Of a stretch of 62,396 nt of DNA, positions 29,993 through 38,691 are shown one piece after another. Location of the stretch: the NCBI GenBank assembly GCA_018713105.1, contig DVFT01000222.1, positions 1-62,396 on the forward strand. The letters run 5' to 3'. Under the pieces are notes generated by a model, which was not told the DNA's origin, made no database searches, and worked only from the letters and a program-made list of their open reading frames with translations. The translations under genes and the position numbers were made by a program. Each line of letters begins with the position of its first letter. The first letter of the stretch is position 1. The stretch comes from Candidatus Limivivens merdigallinarum. Its GTDB lineage: Bacteria; Bacillota; Clostridia; Lachnospirales; Lachnospiraceae.

Positions 29993-30917
29993 AGGGGAGC
30001 CTCATCTGGGGCTCCTTTAAGCTTGCCGTTTTCCGCTCATAGACCTGGTCATCCGCTGTGAGATGGCTGCAGAGCAGAGGGGAGGAAGGGTCATACTCCG
30101 CGGCATGCTTAGGCCTGCCGTAGGGATTGGCATAGCAATAAAGGCAGCCATTGGGGCAGGTGTGGTAAAGTCCCAGGTCGATGCTGGAAATACAGCCGCA
30201 TTCCTGGCGCTGGTTTTTGTCTTTGGCTGCATTCAAGGGAAAGCCGGCCAGCCGTTCAATGAGAGAGCGGTCGATGCAGCAGGCATGCTGGATGCCGTAG
30301 GAGGAAAGGTCGATGCGCTCCGAACAGGTGGCAAGGGATAATCCAAAGGAACGGGAGACACAAGCAAAACCTTCTGCCAAGGCAGCCTGTTCCCCGGCGG
30401 CAAAATCCCTGATCCCGGAAGATAGGAGCCTTCTGGAGATACTTGGATACCAGTCCAGAAAGCTGATGATGCACGTTTCCGTATAAGGGGCTAGTTGGGA
30501 AGCGAGCTTCTGGAACTGCTGGATGTGCCAGGAAATTGTATAATCACCGCCGAGCAGGATCGGGTCATAGCGCCAGATCACCCGCTCCTTCCCAATCCGG
30601 GAAGAGAGTTCCTGGAAAGTGTGGATCCGCTCTTTTTGGGAAGGGAGATTTCGTTCGATCTCTCTCCCATAAGGATTCAGGGTAAATTGAAAATAGTAGC
30701 AGTAAGGTTTTAGGGAAGAAAGGCTGGAAAGCATGGGGGCAGGGTTTTTGCTCCAGAAGACGATACAGTCCACGGTATCCGGGGTAAGCTGGATACGGCT
30801 GACCTGGCGTGGATTGTGGGGATTGCGGATGAGGACAAACTGCTCCTTGATACGGTGAAAAAACCACTGGGAATAGGAGGCTGGGATATCGGTTCGGCGG
30901 CTGGCGCTTAGGATCAT
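29985..30917 (-). CDS. DUF1848 family protein (radical SAM-like)
   Basis: A 310-residue protein beginning MILSASRRTDIPASYSQWF, typical of DUF1848. FWSKNPAPM and RYDPILLG follow. The C-terminal cysteine cluster CGCISSIDLGLYHTCPNGCLYCYAN can hold an iron-sulphur cluster, as in radical SAM relatives, although the classical N-terminal CxxxCxxC is absent. The reaction is unknown. The gene runs against the HTH gene and overlaps its end by 8 bases. Confidence 0.85.
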   Translation of the reverse strand: MILSASRRTDIPASYSQWFFHRIKEQFVLIRNPHNPRQVSRIQLTPDTVDCIVFWSKNPAPMLSSLSSLKPYCYYFQFTLNPYGREIERNLPSQKERIHTFQELSSRIGKERVIWRYDPILLGGDYTISWHIQQFQKLASQLAPYTETCIISFLDWYPSISRRLLSSGIRDFAAGEQAALAEGFACVSRSFGLSLATCSERIDLSSYGIQHACCIDRSLIERLAGFPLNAAKDKNQRQECGCISSIDLGLYHTCPNGCLYCYANPYGRPKHAAEYDPSSPLLCSHLTADDQVYERKTASLKEPQMRLPFI

Positions 30918-31012
30918 GGCGGGGAACTCCTCTCTATGTAAAATAGTTATAATATAGTAAAATAGTTATATCATGAAATTGTAGGAATGCCAACTCTGAG
31001 ATGGTAAAAAAC

Positions 31013-31022
31013 AAAACGTTTT
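31013..31022. promoter_or_regulatory. LacI/CcpA-type half-palindrome upstream of opp promoter
   Basis: AAAACGTTTT is a perfect 10-bp palindrome with the ACGT core found in LacI/CcpA-family operators. It lies 54 bases before the -35 of the opp promoter. A second similar core lies at 31131-31138. Alone it is weak evidence. Confidence 0.3.
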
Positions 31023-31075
31023 AGGAAAATTAAATAAAAAAGTTCGAAAACAATGGGCTAATTTGTAAAAATATG

Positions 31076-31103
31076 TTGACTGAAAGTGAAAATATGATAA
31101 AAT
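31076..31103 (+). promoter_or_regulatory. Promoter of the opp operon
   Basis: TTGACT (31076-31081) and TAAAAT (31098-31103) are spaced by 16 bases in a very AT-rich region. It is the only good promoter in the 438-base gap between the DUF1848 gene and the first permease gene. Confidence 0.65.
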
Positions 31104-31126
31104 ATTTCTTATAAATCTATATTCAA

Positions 31127-31140
31127 CGAAAAACGTTTCA
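31127..31140. promoter_or_regulatory. Probable CcpA (cre) site downstream of opp promoter
   Basis: On the minus strand the site reads TGAAACGTTTTTCG, close to the cre consensus TGWAANCGNTNWCA with a mismatch at the last base. It lies about 20 bases after the expected transcription start, where bound CcpA would block elongation. Carbon repression of the peptide importer is inferred. Confidence 0.45.
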
Positions 31141-31201
31141 CCCATTATGTTTTATATCCCGGAATAATTGGTGAAAAGGGAAAAGAGAATACAGATTCCA
31201 A

Positions 31202-31331
31202 AAGTCAAATACCCCGCAGCAAGCTACGGGGCATCAAACTTGCAGCGCAACAGAGCTGCGGGGTATTTGACCCTCGCGGCAGTCGCCAAATGGACATGCA
31301 AGCATGTCCGCTTGGCTCGTTGCTCGCGGGA
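31202..31331. repeat. Double-hairpin structured intergenic element
   Basis: Two large hairpins lie side by side. The first has perfect 17-base arms GTCAAATACCCCGCAGC (31204-31220) and GCTGCGGGGTATTTGAC (31255-31271). The second has perfect 8-base arms GGACATGC (31292-31299) and GCATGTCC (31302-31309), extended by CCAA/TTGG and further imperfect pairing to GCGGG at its outer end. GC is much higher than the flanks. It resembles a REP- or MITE-like element I recall in Lachnospiraceae genomes, but that identity is from memory. Only one copy is in this window. It lies in the opp leader and ends 25 bases before the GTG. Confidence 0.65.
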
Positions 31332-31355
31332 ATAAAAGACAAAGGAGGTAAAGCT

Positions 31356-32273
31356 GTGTTCAAGTTCGTTGTAAAACGTATTATTTCCATTATCGTTACC
31401 CTACTGATCGTCTGTAGTCTAACCTTTTTTATGATGAAGATCATCCCGGGCGGTCCGTTTACCGGAGAAAGAAATCTTCCGGAGCAGGTCTTGGAGGCGC
31501 TGAATGAGAAATATCATCTGAATGACCCGATCCTGAAACAGTACGTGGATTACATGGTAGGGGTATTTACCTTTGATATGGGTCCGTCTTTCAAAAAGGT
31601 CGGGATTAATGTGGAGGATATCATCGCGGAAGCATTTCCCGTATCGGCAAGGCTCGGGGGAGTTGCGCTTTTGATTATCCTGATCGTAGGAGTTCCGCTG
31701 GGAATTTTGTCAGCTTTAAAGCAGGGAAAATACCAGGACTATATCATCACAGTGCTTGCGACACTTGGAATTGCGGTGCCTACCTTTGTTATGGGATCCC
31801 TGATGCTGTATATTTTCGGCGCGAAGCTAGGGTGGATACCAACGTATGGATTTGATACCTGGAAGCATTATATCGGCCCCTGCGTCTCCTTGTCGACATT
31901 TTCCATGGCGTTTGTCATGAGGCTAACGCGGTCCAGTATGCTGGAGGTGATGGGGCAGGATTATATCCGCACCGCCAAGGCGAAAGGCTTGCCAAGGCGG
32001 AAGGTAATCTTTAAGCATGCCTTGAAAAATGCTTTGATCCCCGTAGTCACTTATGTAGGACCTATGACGGCAGGGCTGATGTCAGGATCCTTCGTAACGG
32101 AGAAGATTTTTGCGATTCCGGGTATGGGGAAATTTTATGTGGAAGCGATCAATAACAGGGATTATACGGTCATTATGGGGACGACCTTTTTCTACGCAGC
32201 GATCGCAGCAACGATGATACTTGCTGTGGATATTGTCTATGCGATTTTAGACCCCAGGATCAAGTACCAGTAG
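31356..32273 (+). CDS. oppB: Oligopeptide ABC transporter permease OppB-like
   Basis: A 305-residue DppB/OppB-type permease. It has an N-terminal span (KRIISIIVTLLIVCSLTFFMMKI), the KIIPGGPF motif and the conserved C-terminal YIRTAKAKGLPRRKVIFKHALKNALIPVVT loop that contacts the ATPase. I chose the GTG at 31356 because AAAGGAGG is 7-8 bases upstream; the ATG at 31290 lies inside the repeat element. It is the first gene of the peptide-import operon. Confidence 0.92.
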   Translation: MFKFVVKRIISIIVTLLIVCSLTFFMMKIIPGGPFTGERNLPEQVLEALNEKYHLNDPILKQYVDYMVGVFTFDMGPSFKKVGINVEDIIAEAFPVSARLGGVALLIILIVGVPLGILSALKQGKYQDYIITVLATLGIAVPTFVMGSLMLYIFGAKLGWIPTYGFDTWKHYIGPCVSLSTFSMAFVMRLTRSSMLEVMGQDYIRTAKAKGLPRRKVIFKHALKNALIPVVTYVGPMTAGLMSGSFVTEKIFAIPGMGKFYVEAINNRDYTVIMGTTFFYAAIAATMILAVDIVYAILDPRIKYQ

Positions 32274-32291
32274 GGAGGAAGGAGGCCGCAA

Positions 32292-33521
32292 ATGGATAAG
32301 GAAAAGAAAATTACTCCACAGATGCTGAAAAGAGTACAGTTTAAGGAAGAGGACGCACAGGATGTCAGCGGGCCAAGCCTTACCTATCTGCAGGATGTCT
32401 GGAGAAGGCTGAAGAAAAATAAGCTTTCTATTTTCGGGCTTTGCCTGATTATTCTGATCATTGCGCTGGCGTTGTTCGGGCAGTTCCTGACCAAATATGA
32501 TTATAGTACCCAGGATCTTACGATGAGCAACCTGCCGCCAATCCTCAAGTGCTATGACATTGGCGGGGAAAATTTGATTTATATACATAAGGAATATACC
32601 TTGTACGCGGTAACGCGGGACGGCGAGGTGCTTGAGCGGTACGAGCCGACGAAGGATCAGGCAGCTTTCCGTTCCAGGGAGTACCAGATTGACGGGACGA
32701 CGGTTAAGCTGGATTATTCCGGCGCGGTGCGGGTGACTGCCCTGGAGAAAAAGGGGCAGATGGAAGAAGCTAAGAAGATTGAGAAGGTGACCTTAAGCCA
32801 GAATGGGAAAAAGCTGGATCTTAGCCAGAGCAAGACGGTCTGGAATAGATCCTATATCTTTGGAACGGACTATTTAGGCAGGGACTTATTTGCAAGGGTT
32901 ATGTACGGAGCCAGGATCTCCCTGTTAGTCGCGCTGATGGCGGCGATCGTGCAGTTTTTCATCGGGATCCTCTACGGCGGCATAGCAGGTTATTTCGGCG
33001 GAAAAGTTGACAATATCATGATGCGTATTGTGGACATCATCAGTACCGTGCCGCTGACACTCTATGTAGTCCTTTTGATGGTGGTGCTTTCTCCGGGAAT
33101 TGTAACGATCATGATTGCCCTGGGAAGTGTCTACTGGGTAGATATGGCGCGCCAGGTGAGAGGGCAGATCCTTACGATTAAAAACCAGGAATACGTCATG
33201 GCAGCGAGGACGATCGGGGCGTCTACCGGGAAAATCATGGTACGCCATCTGGTACCCAACGCAATGGGAGCCATCATCGTTACCTTGACAATGAGCATTC
33301 CCAATGCGATTTTTACAGAATCTTTCCTTTCCTTTATCGGATTGGGAGTCTCGGCTCCGGCTGCGTCCTGGGGGACACTGGCAAACGATGCTTTAAGCGG
33401 GCTGAGGACTTATCCGTACCAGCTGTTTTTCCCGTCGCTTTTTATCTGCCTGACGGTATTGGCGTTTAACTTTTTGGGGGACGGATTGAGGGACGCTTTG
33501 GATCCCAAACTGAGAAAATAG
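32292..33521 (+). CDS. oppC: Oligopeptide ABC transporter permease OppC-like with large insert
   Basis: A 409-residue DppC/OppC-type permease, longer than the usual 300. The first span is LSIFGLCLIILIIALALFG near residue 45. An insert of about 100 residues (roughly 83-185) then precedes the conserved FGTDYLGRDLFARVMYGARISL motif. The insert should face outside the cell and looks beta-rich (ENLIYIHKEYTLYAVTRDGEVLERYE). The ATPase-contacting loop MAARTIGASTGKIMVRHLVPNAMG is intact. It begins 18 bases after the OppB gene. Confidence 0.9.
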   Translation: MDKEKKITPQMLKRVQFKEEDAQDVSGPSLTYLQDVWRRLKKNKLSIFGLCLIILIIALALFGQFLTKYDYSTQDLTMSNLPPILKCYDIGGENLIYIHKEYTLYAVTRDGEVLERYEPTKDQAAFRSREYQIDGTTVKLDYSGAVRVTALEKKGQMEEAKKIEKVTLSQNGKKLDLSQSKTVWNRSYIFGTDYLGRDLFARVMYGARISLLVALMAAIVQFFIGILYGGIAGYFGGKVDNIMMRIVDIISTVPLTLYVVLLMVVLSPGIVTIMIALGSVYWVDMARQVRGQILTIKNQEYVMAARTIGASTGKIMVRHLVPNAMGAIIVTLTMSIPNAIFTESFLSFIGLGVSAPAASWGTLANDALSGLRTYPYQLFFPSLFICLTVLAFNFLGDGLRDALDPKLRK

Positions 33522-33533
33522 GAGGCCCGAGAT

Positions 33534-34544
33534 ATGGAAGATAAAATTTTGGAGGTCAAAAACCTCGAAACCTCATTTTTTACGCATGTAGGGGAAGTGA
33601 AAGCGGTCCGAAATGTCAGTTTTTCCGTGAAAAAAGGAGAAATTCTGGGAATCGTAGGAGAATCCGGCTCCGGGAAGAGCGTCAGCCTGATGTCCATCAT
33701 GCAGCTGATCGAGCACCCGGGCAAGATCAAAAGCGGTGAAATCCTGTTTGAAGGCCAGAATCTTCTGAAAAAGAAACCGAAGGAAATGCTGGAGATCCGG
33801 GGAAAAGAAATCGCGATGGTATTTCAGGATCCCATGTCTTCCTTAAACCCGGTCTACAGGATCGGAAACCAAATTATGGAATCCATCCGTTATCATGACA
33901 AGACTACGAAGGAAGAGGCCAAGAAACGCGCGGTGGAACTTCTCAAGATGGTGGGAATCCCGTCTCCGGAAGAACGGCTCAACAGCTATCCCCATGAGTT
34001 TTCGGGCGGAATGCGCCAGAGAGTGATGATCGCCATGGCGCTTGCCTGCCATCCGAAGCTTTTGATTGCCGATGAACCTACAACGGCGCTGGACGTGACC
34101 ATACAGTCCCAGATCCTGCGCCTGATGAAGAAAATCCAGGAACAGGAAGGGACGACGATCATTCTGGTAACCCATGACCTTGGAGTGGTGGCGGAGCTTT
34201 GTGACCGGGTCATCGTCCTGTACGGAGGAAAGATCATGGAAGAAGGGTCGGTGGAGGATATCTTCTATCATCCGCAGCATCCCTATACCAAAGGGCTGCT
34301 TCATTCGATTCCTTCCATCCATAATAATAAAGGCAGGCTGATTCCCATCCCGGGTTCTCCGCCAGACCTTTTGAATCCGCCGAAAGGCTGCCCGTTCTGT
34401 TACCGGTGCCCAAACGCCATGGAACTGTGCGTGGAGATGGAACCGTCACGGTATACGGTCAGCGAAAGCCAGAACTGCACCTGTTGGCTGCAGGATGAAG
34501 AAGTAAAGAAACTGCTGGCAGGAGAAGACGGAACGGGGGAATAA
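33534..34544 (+). CDS. oppD: Oligopeptide ABC transporter ATPase OppD-like
   Basis: A 336-residue ABC ATPase. Walker A is GESGSGKS, the signature is FSGGMRQRV and Walker B is [12 protein letters not shown], followed by the H-loop THD. The C-terminal oligo/dipeptide ABC domain ([27 protein letters not shown]) carries the cysteine cluster typical of OppD and OppF. It starts 12 bases after OppC. Confidence 0.94.
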   Translation: MEDKILEVKNLETSFFTHVGEVKAVRNVSFSVKKGEILGIVGESGSGKSVSLMSIMQLIEHPGKIKSGEILFEGQNLLKKKPKEMLEIRGKEIAMVFQDPMSSLNPVYRIGNQIMESIRYHDKTTKEEAKKRAVELLKMVGIPSPEERLNSYPHEFSGGMRQRVMIAMALACHPKLLIADEPTTALDVTIQSQILRLMKKIQEQEGTTIILVTHDLGVVAELCDRVIVLYGGKIMEEGSVEDIFYHPQHPYTKGLLHSIPSIHNNKGRLIPIPGSPPDLLNPPKGCPFCYRCPNAMELCVEMEPSRYTVSESQNCTCWLQDEEVKKLLAGEDGTGE

Positions 34545-34547
34545 GCG

Positions 34548-35528
34548 ATGGAAGAAAAAATTTTACTGAATGTGAAAAATCTAAAAAAATACTTTCCTGT
34601 TTCCGGCGGCATCCTGGAAAGGGAGAAGAAGTTTGTAAAAGCGGTGGATGATGTCAGCTTTTCTATCCGCAAAGGGGAGACTTTCGGGCTGGTAGGCGAA
34701 TCGGGATGCGGTAAGTCCACCACGGGAAGGACGTTGATCCGTCTCTATGATGTGACGGAAGGGACGATCGAATACGACGGCGTGGATATCAGCAAGATGA
34801 AAGAAAAAGAGCTGTTCCCATACCGCAAAAAGATCCAGATGATCTACCAGGATCCTTACGCTTCTTTGGATGCCAGGATGACGGTGGCGGATATCATAGG
34901 GGAACCCTTGGAGGTACACCACATCGCTTCAGGAAGCAAGAAACAGGAGATTATCTACGACCTGCTGGGCAAGGTGGGACTAAAAAAAGACTATGCCAGC
35001 CGTTATGCCCACGAATTTTCGGGAGGACAGAGGCAGCGTATCGGAATCGCCAGGGCATTGGCGGTACAGCCGGAATTTATCATCTGTGACGAGCCGATTT
35101 CCGCATTGGATGTTTCCATCCAGGCGCAGGTGGTCAACCTCCTGGAAGACTTCCAGGATGAGATGGGCTTTACCTACCTGTTCATCGCCCATGACCTCTC
35201 GATGGTAAAACATATCTCTGACCGGATCGGCGTGATGTACCTGGGCAAGCTGGTGGAGGTGACAGAAAGCGACGAGCTCTATGACCATCCCCTTCATCCA
35301 TATACGAAGGCGCTGCTGTCTGCGATTCCGATTCCTGACCCTAGGCTGACCAGGAGCATGAAGCGGGAAATCCTGGAAGGAGACGTCCCATCTCCATTGA
35401 ATCCGCCGTCAGGCTGCCGTTTCCGTACGCGGTGCAAATATGCGACGAAAAAGTGCGCCGAAGTGGAACCGGAAATGAAGGAAATTGAAAAAGGCCATTT
35501 CTGTGCCTGCCATTTATATGAAAAATAA
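34548..35528 (+). CDS. oppF: Oligopeptide ABC transporter ATPase OppF-like
   Basis: A 326-residue ABC ATPase partner of OppD. Walker A GESGCGKST, signature FSGGQRQRIGIARAL, Walker B FIICDEPISALD and H-loop AHD are present. The C-terminal extension includes GDVPSPLNPPSGCRFRTRC. It follows OppD by 3 bases and is probably translationally coupled. Confidence 0.94.
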   Translation: MEEKILLNVKNLKKYFPVSGGILEREKKFVKAVDDVSFSIRKGETFGLVGESGCGKSTTGRTLIRLYDVTEGTIEYDGVDISKMKEKELFPYRKKIQMIYQDPYASLDARMTVADIIGEPLEVHHIASGSKKQEIIYDLLGKVGLKKDYASRYAHEFSGGQRQRIGIARALAVQPEFIICDEPISALDVSIQAQVVNLLEDFQDEMGFTYLFIAHDLSMVKHISDRIGVMYLGKLVEVTESDELYDHPLHPYTKALLSAIPIPDPRLTRSMKREILEGDVPSPLNPPSGCRFRTRCKYATKKCAEVEPEMKEIEKGHFCACHLYEK

Positions 35529-35543
35529 AGAAGGAGGATGAGT

Positions 35544-36641
35544 ATGGATCAAAGAGACAGGCTTTTAGCAGAAAAATTAGTCAATTATTGTGTCAGCGTA
35601 AAACCTGGAGACAAGGTATGGCTGCAGACCAGCGACGATGTGGCGACGCCTTTGATGGTAGAGCTGATCAAGGCAGTGTACAAAGCGGGAGGGATCCCAT
35701 TTGTGCGAGTAGAGGTGGCGACGATCCAGAGATCCCTTTTAATGGAATGTACGAAGGAGCAGATGGAATTGAAGTTTAAAAATGACTTCGACCTGCTCCG
35801 GGAAATGGACTGCAGCATTGTAATCCGCGATTTCAAAAACGCTTCCGAGCTTTCGGACGTTCCGGATGAAAAAATCAAGATTCAGTCCATGGCATCCCTG
35901 GAGATGAGACGCTACCGTGTGGACAATATGCGGTGGGTTCTCCTCAGGTATCCCAGCCCTTCCATTGCGCAGCTTGCGGGGATGAGTGAGGAAAAATACG
36001 CGGATTTCCTTTATCGTGTGTGCACGATGGATTACCAGACGATGTCAGACAATATGGACGCGCTGGTAAAACGGATGGAGGCAGCCGACCAAGTACATAT
36101 TTTGGGAGAAGGCACAGATCTTCGGTTTTCCATCAAGGGGATTCCTGCCATCAAATGCGACGGCAAGATGAATATCCCGGACGGTGAAGTCTATACGGCT
36201 CCGGTGAGGGATTCCGTCAACGGATATGTCACCTTTAATATCCCTTCCTTGTACCAGAGCAAAACCTTCGAAAATATCCGCCTGGAATTTAAGGACGGAA
36301 AAATTATAAAAGCCACCTGCAATTATGAGAAAGAATTGAATGATATTTTAGATACGGATGAGGGCTCCAGATATCTGGGAGAATTTTCCTTTGGCTGCAA
36401 CCCGCTGATTACAGAAGCGACCAACGACGGCAGCATTGATGAGAAGCTGGCAGGCTCCATCCACCTGACGCCGGGAGATTCTTATGAGAATGCCCCGAAT
36501 GGGAACCATTCGGCGATCCATTGGGATCTGGTCCTTTCCCAGACGCCGGAGTATGGGGGCGGGGAAATCTGGTTTGATGGGGAACTGATCCGGAAGGACG
36601 GCCTGTTCGTTCCGGAGGATTTAAAACCTTTGAATCCATAA
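35544..36641 (+). CDS. Aminopeptidase, M29 family
   Basis: A 365-residue M29 metallo-aminopeptidase (AmpS/thermophilic type) that trims N-terminal residues from peptides in the cytoplasm using two metal ions. Typical pieces are EKLVNYCVSVKPGDKV at the start, GEGTDLRFSIKG, NIPDGEVYTAPVRDSVNGYV and the C-terminal metal-binding NHSAIHWDLV. Start at 35544 is better than 35538 because AAGGAGG abuts the latter. It sits inside the opp operon, so it should process imported peptides. Confidence 0.92.
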   Translation: MDQRDRLLAEKLVNYCVSVKPGDKVWLQTSDDVATPLMVELIKAVYKAGGIPFVRVEVATIQRSLLMECTKEQMELKFKNDFDLLREMDCSIVIRDFKNASELSDVPDEKIKIQSMASLEMRRYRVDNMRWVLLRYPSPSIAQLAGMSEEKYADFLYRVCTMDYQTMSDNMDALVKRMEAADQVHILGEGTDLRFSIKGIPAIKCDGKMNIPDGEVYTAPVRDSVNGYVTFNIPSLYQSKTFENIRLEFKDGKIIKATCNYEKELNDILDTDEGSRYLGEFSFGCNPLITEATNDGSIDEKLAGSIHLTPGDSYENAPNGNHSAIHWDLVLSQTPEYGGGEIWFDGELIRKDGLFVPEDLKPLNP

Positions 36642-36673
36642 AGCGATCATAGAATAGAATGGGGGTAACGAAA

Positions 36674-38677
36674 GTGAAGCATCATCTTAGATTTCGCCAG
36701 GTTCATCTGGACTTTCATACAGCAGGCTCCATTCCGGGAATCGGAGAGGAATTTGACGCCGAAGAATTTGCCAGGACTTTAAAAGAAGCCCATGTGGATT
36801 CGGTTACCTGTTTTTCCAGGTGCCACCACGGATGGCTGTATTATGACAGCAAACATTTTCCGGAAAGAGTGCACCCGAACCTGAAGAACAGAAACCTTTT
36901 GAAGGAACAGATAGAAGCGTGCCACAAATATGACATCAAGGTGCCGGTTTACACAACGGTACAGTGGGATGAACAGATTGCGAAGGAGCATCGGGAATGG
37001 CTGGTGTCTGACCCTTCCGGGGCGCCCTTTGGGCAGCCGGTTTTTAAGCCGGGGTTTTACCGGAATTTGTGCCTGAATACCGGGTATGTGGATTATTTGA
37101 AAGAGCAGGTGGCGGATGTTTTGGAATGCCTGGGTACTGTGGACGGCTTGTTTTTGGATATCCTGAATATTAAGCCGTGCTGCTGCCCGAATTGCGTCAA
37201 GGAAATGCAGGAGCGGGGGATGAATCCGGAGGATGAGACAGAACGCTATGAATTTGCCCAGATTGTCATGGACCGTTTCAAACAGGATATGACGCAGTTT
37301 ATCCATAAGCTTCAGCCAGGCTGCCCGGTTTTCTATAACGTGGGATTTATCAGCAGCAGGCATAGGAACGCGTTGGATGCCTTCACGCATCTGGAGATTG
37401 AGTCGCTGCCGGGAGGCTCCTGGGGGTATGACCATTTTCCTGTGACAGCCAGATATACACGGACATTGGGGTTGGATTTCATGGGGATGACTGGAAAATT
37501 CCATACCGACTGGGGGGATTTCTCTTCGTTCAGGAATCCGGCGGCCCTGGAGTATGAATGTTTCAAATCCTTGGCTTATGGAGGAAAATGTTCCATCGGG
37601 GATCAGCTCCCGCCGGATGGGAAAATATCTGCGCCGGTCTATGATTTGATCGGAAAGGTCTATAAGCAGGTAGAAGAAAAGGAACCTTGGTGCGACCATG
37701 TGACGCCCGTAGCAGAAGCCGGGATCTTGATCCCGGAGGAATTCATGAGGGCGGGAACCCCTCTCGTGACAGAGGAGTTAAACGGCGCCGTGAAGCTGTT
37801 CACTCAGATTGGCATCCAGTTTAATGTAATCGATTCCAGGGAAGACTTTTGCAAATACCGTCTGCTTGTGCTTCCTGATAAGATCCCGGCGGAAGAGGGG
37901 CTTGAAGGGAAATTGGAAGATTTCCTCCAAAAAGGCGGGAAAATCCTTGCCTCTTATCATTCGGGAATGACAAGGGAGGGAAAAGCGGCGGATTGGATGC
38001 CGGCGGATTACCTGGAAGAAGCGCCCTATAGCCCGGATTTTGTTGTGATGAAGGGTGAGCTTGGAAAAGGCGTTTATGAGGATACAGAATATGTGATGTA
38101 TGGCAAAGCCGCCAGGGTAAAGGCCAAGGATGGGGCGGAAGAATTGCTCTTGGTCAATGTTCCTTATGCAAACAGGACTTGGGACCATTACTGCAGCCAC
38201 AGGCATTTTCCAAGCTCTGGAACGTATGGGTATCCGGGAGCGGTGAGAAAAGGGGAAGTCATTTACTTTGCCCATCCAATCTTTGGGACATTCCAGAAAT
38301 ATGGCTGCGGATGGATCAAGACGATGGTTGAAAACGCGGTGGATCTGCTCTTGAAAGAAAGGCTGGTGGCCTATACCGGCCCTAGTACCCTTGAGGTTGT
38401 CCTCGAAGATCAGACGGAAGAAAAGCGGGAGATCCTGCACCTTTTGCATTATATCCCGCAGCGCCGTGCGGAAGAACTGGATATTTTGGAGGATGTCATT
38501 CCTCTCTATGAGATTCCAGTTTCAATAAAAGAAGGGGAAAACCCCTTCGTGGGAGTGAAAATCGTTCCGGAAGGGCGAGAGCTTCCTTTTACTAAAAAAG
38601 AAGGGAGGGTAGAATTCGTAGTCCCCGAGGTAAAGGGACATGCAATGGTAGAAATCAGTTATCAAGGAAAAGAGTAA
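36674..38677 (+). CDS. GHL6-type glycosyl hydrolase with beta-galactosidase-like trimerisation domain
   Basis: A 667-residue cytoplasmic protein. The N-terminal barrel (RFRQVHLDFHTAGSIPGIG, HVDSVTCFSRCHHGWLYYDSK, IKVPVYTTVQWDEQ, VDGLFLDILNIKPCCC) fits the hypothetical glycosyl hydrolase 6 group, which is related to alpha-L-fucosidase-type and GH42-like enzymes. A beta-galactosidase trimerisation-like domain follows from about residue 360 (LFTQIGIQFNVIDSREDF, YRLLVLPD). The start may be GTG 36674, with GGGGGT 8-13 bases upstream, or ATG 36659, which lacks a site. Being inside a peptide-transport operon is unusual and hints at glycopeptide substrates. Specificity unknown. Confidence 0.75.
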   Translation: MKHHLRFRQVHLDFHTAGSIPGIGEEFDAEEFARTLKEAHVDSVTCFSRCHHGWLYYDSKHFPERVHPNLKNRNLLKEQIEACHKYDIKVPVYTTVQWDEQIAKEHREWLVSDPSGAPFGQPVFKPGFYRNLCLNTGYVDYLKEQVADVLECLGTVDGLFLDILNIKPCCCPNCVKEMQERGMNPEDETERYEFAQIVMDRFKQDMTQFIHKLQPGCPVFYNVGFISSRHRNALDAFTHLEIESLPGGSWGYDHFPVTARYTRTLGLDFMGMTGKFHTDWGDFSSFRNPAALEYECFKSLAYGGKCSIGDQLPPDGKISAPVYDLIGKVYKQVEEKEPWCDHVTPVAEAGILIPEEFMRAGTPLVTEELNGAVKLFTQIGIQFNVIDSREDFCKYRLLVLPDKIPAEEGLEGKLEDFLQKGGKILASYHSGMTREGKAADWMPADYLEEAPYSPDFVVMKGELGKGVYEDTEYVMYGKAARVKAKDGAEELLLVNVPYANRTWDHYCSHRHFPSSGTYGYPGAVRKGEVIYFAHPIFGTFQKYGCGWIKTMVENAVDLLLKERLVAYTGPSTLEVVLEDQTEEKREILHLLHYIPQRRAEELDILEDVIPLYEIPVSIKEGENPFVGVKIVPEGRELPFTKKEGRVEFVVPEVKGHAMVEISYQGKE

Positions 38678-38691
38678 AGGAGAATATGCGT

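Noticed and set aside
31202-31331. Riboswitch or attenuator for opp genes
   Set aside because: No known aptamer motif, no T tract after the hairpins, and GC content unlike the flanks; a repeat element is the better reading.
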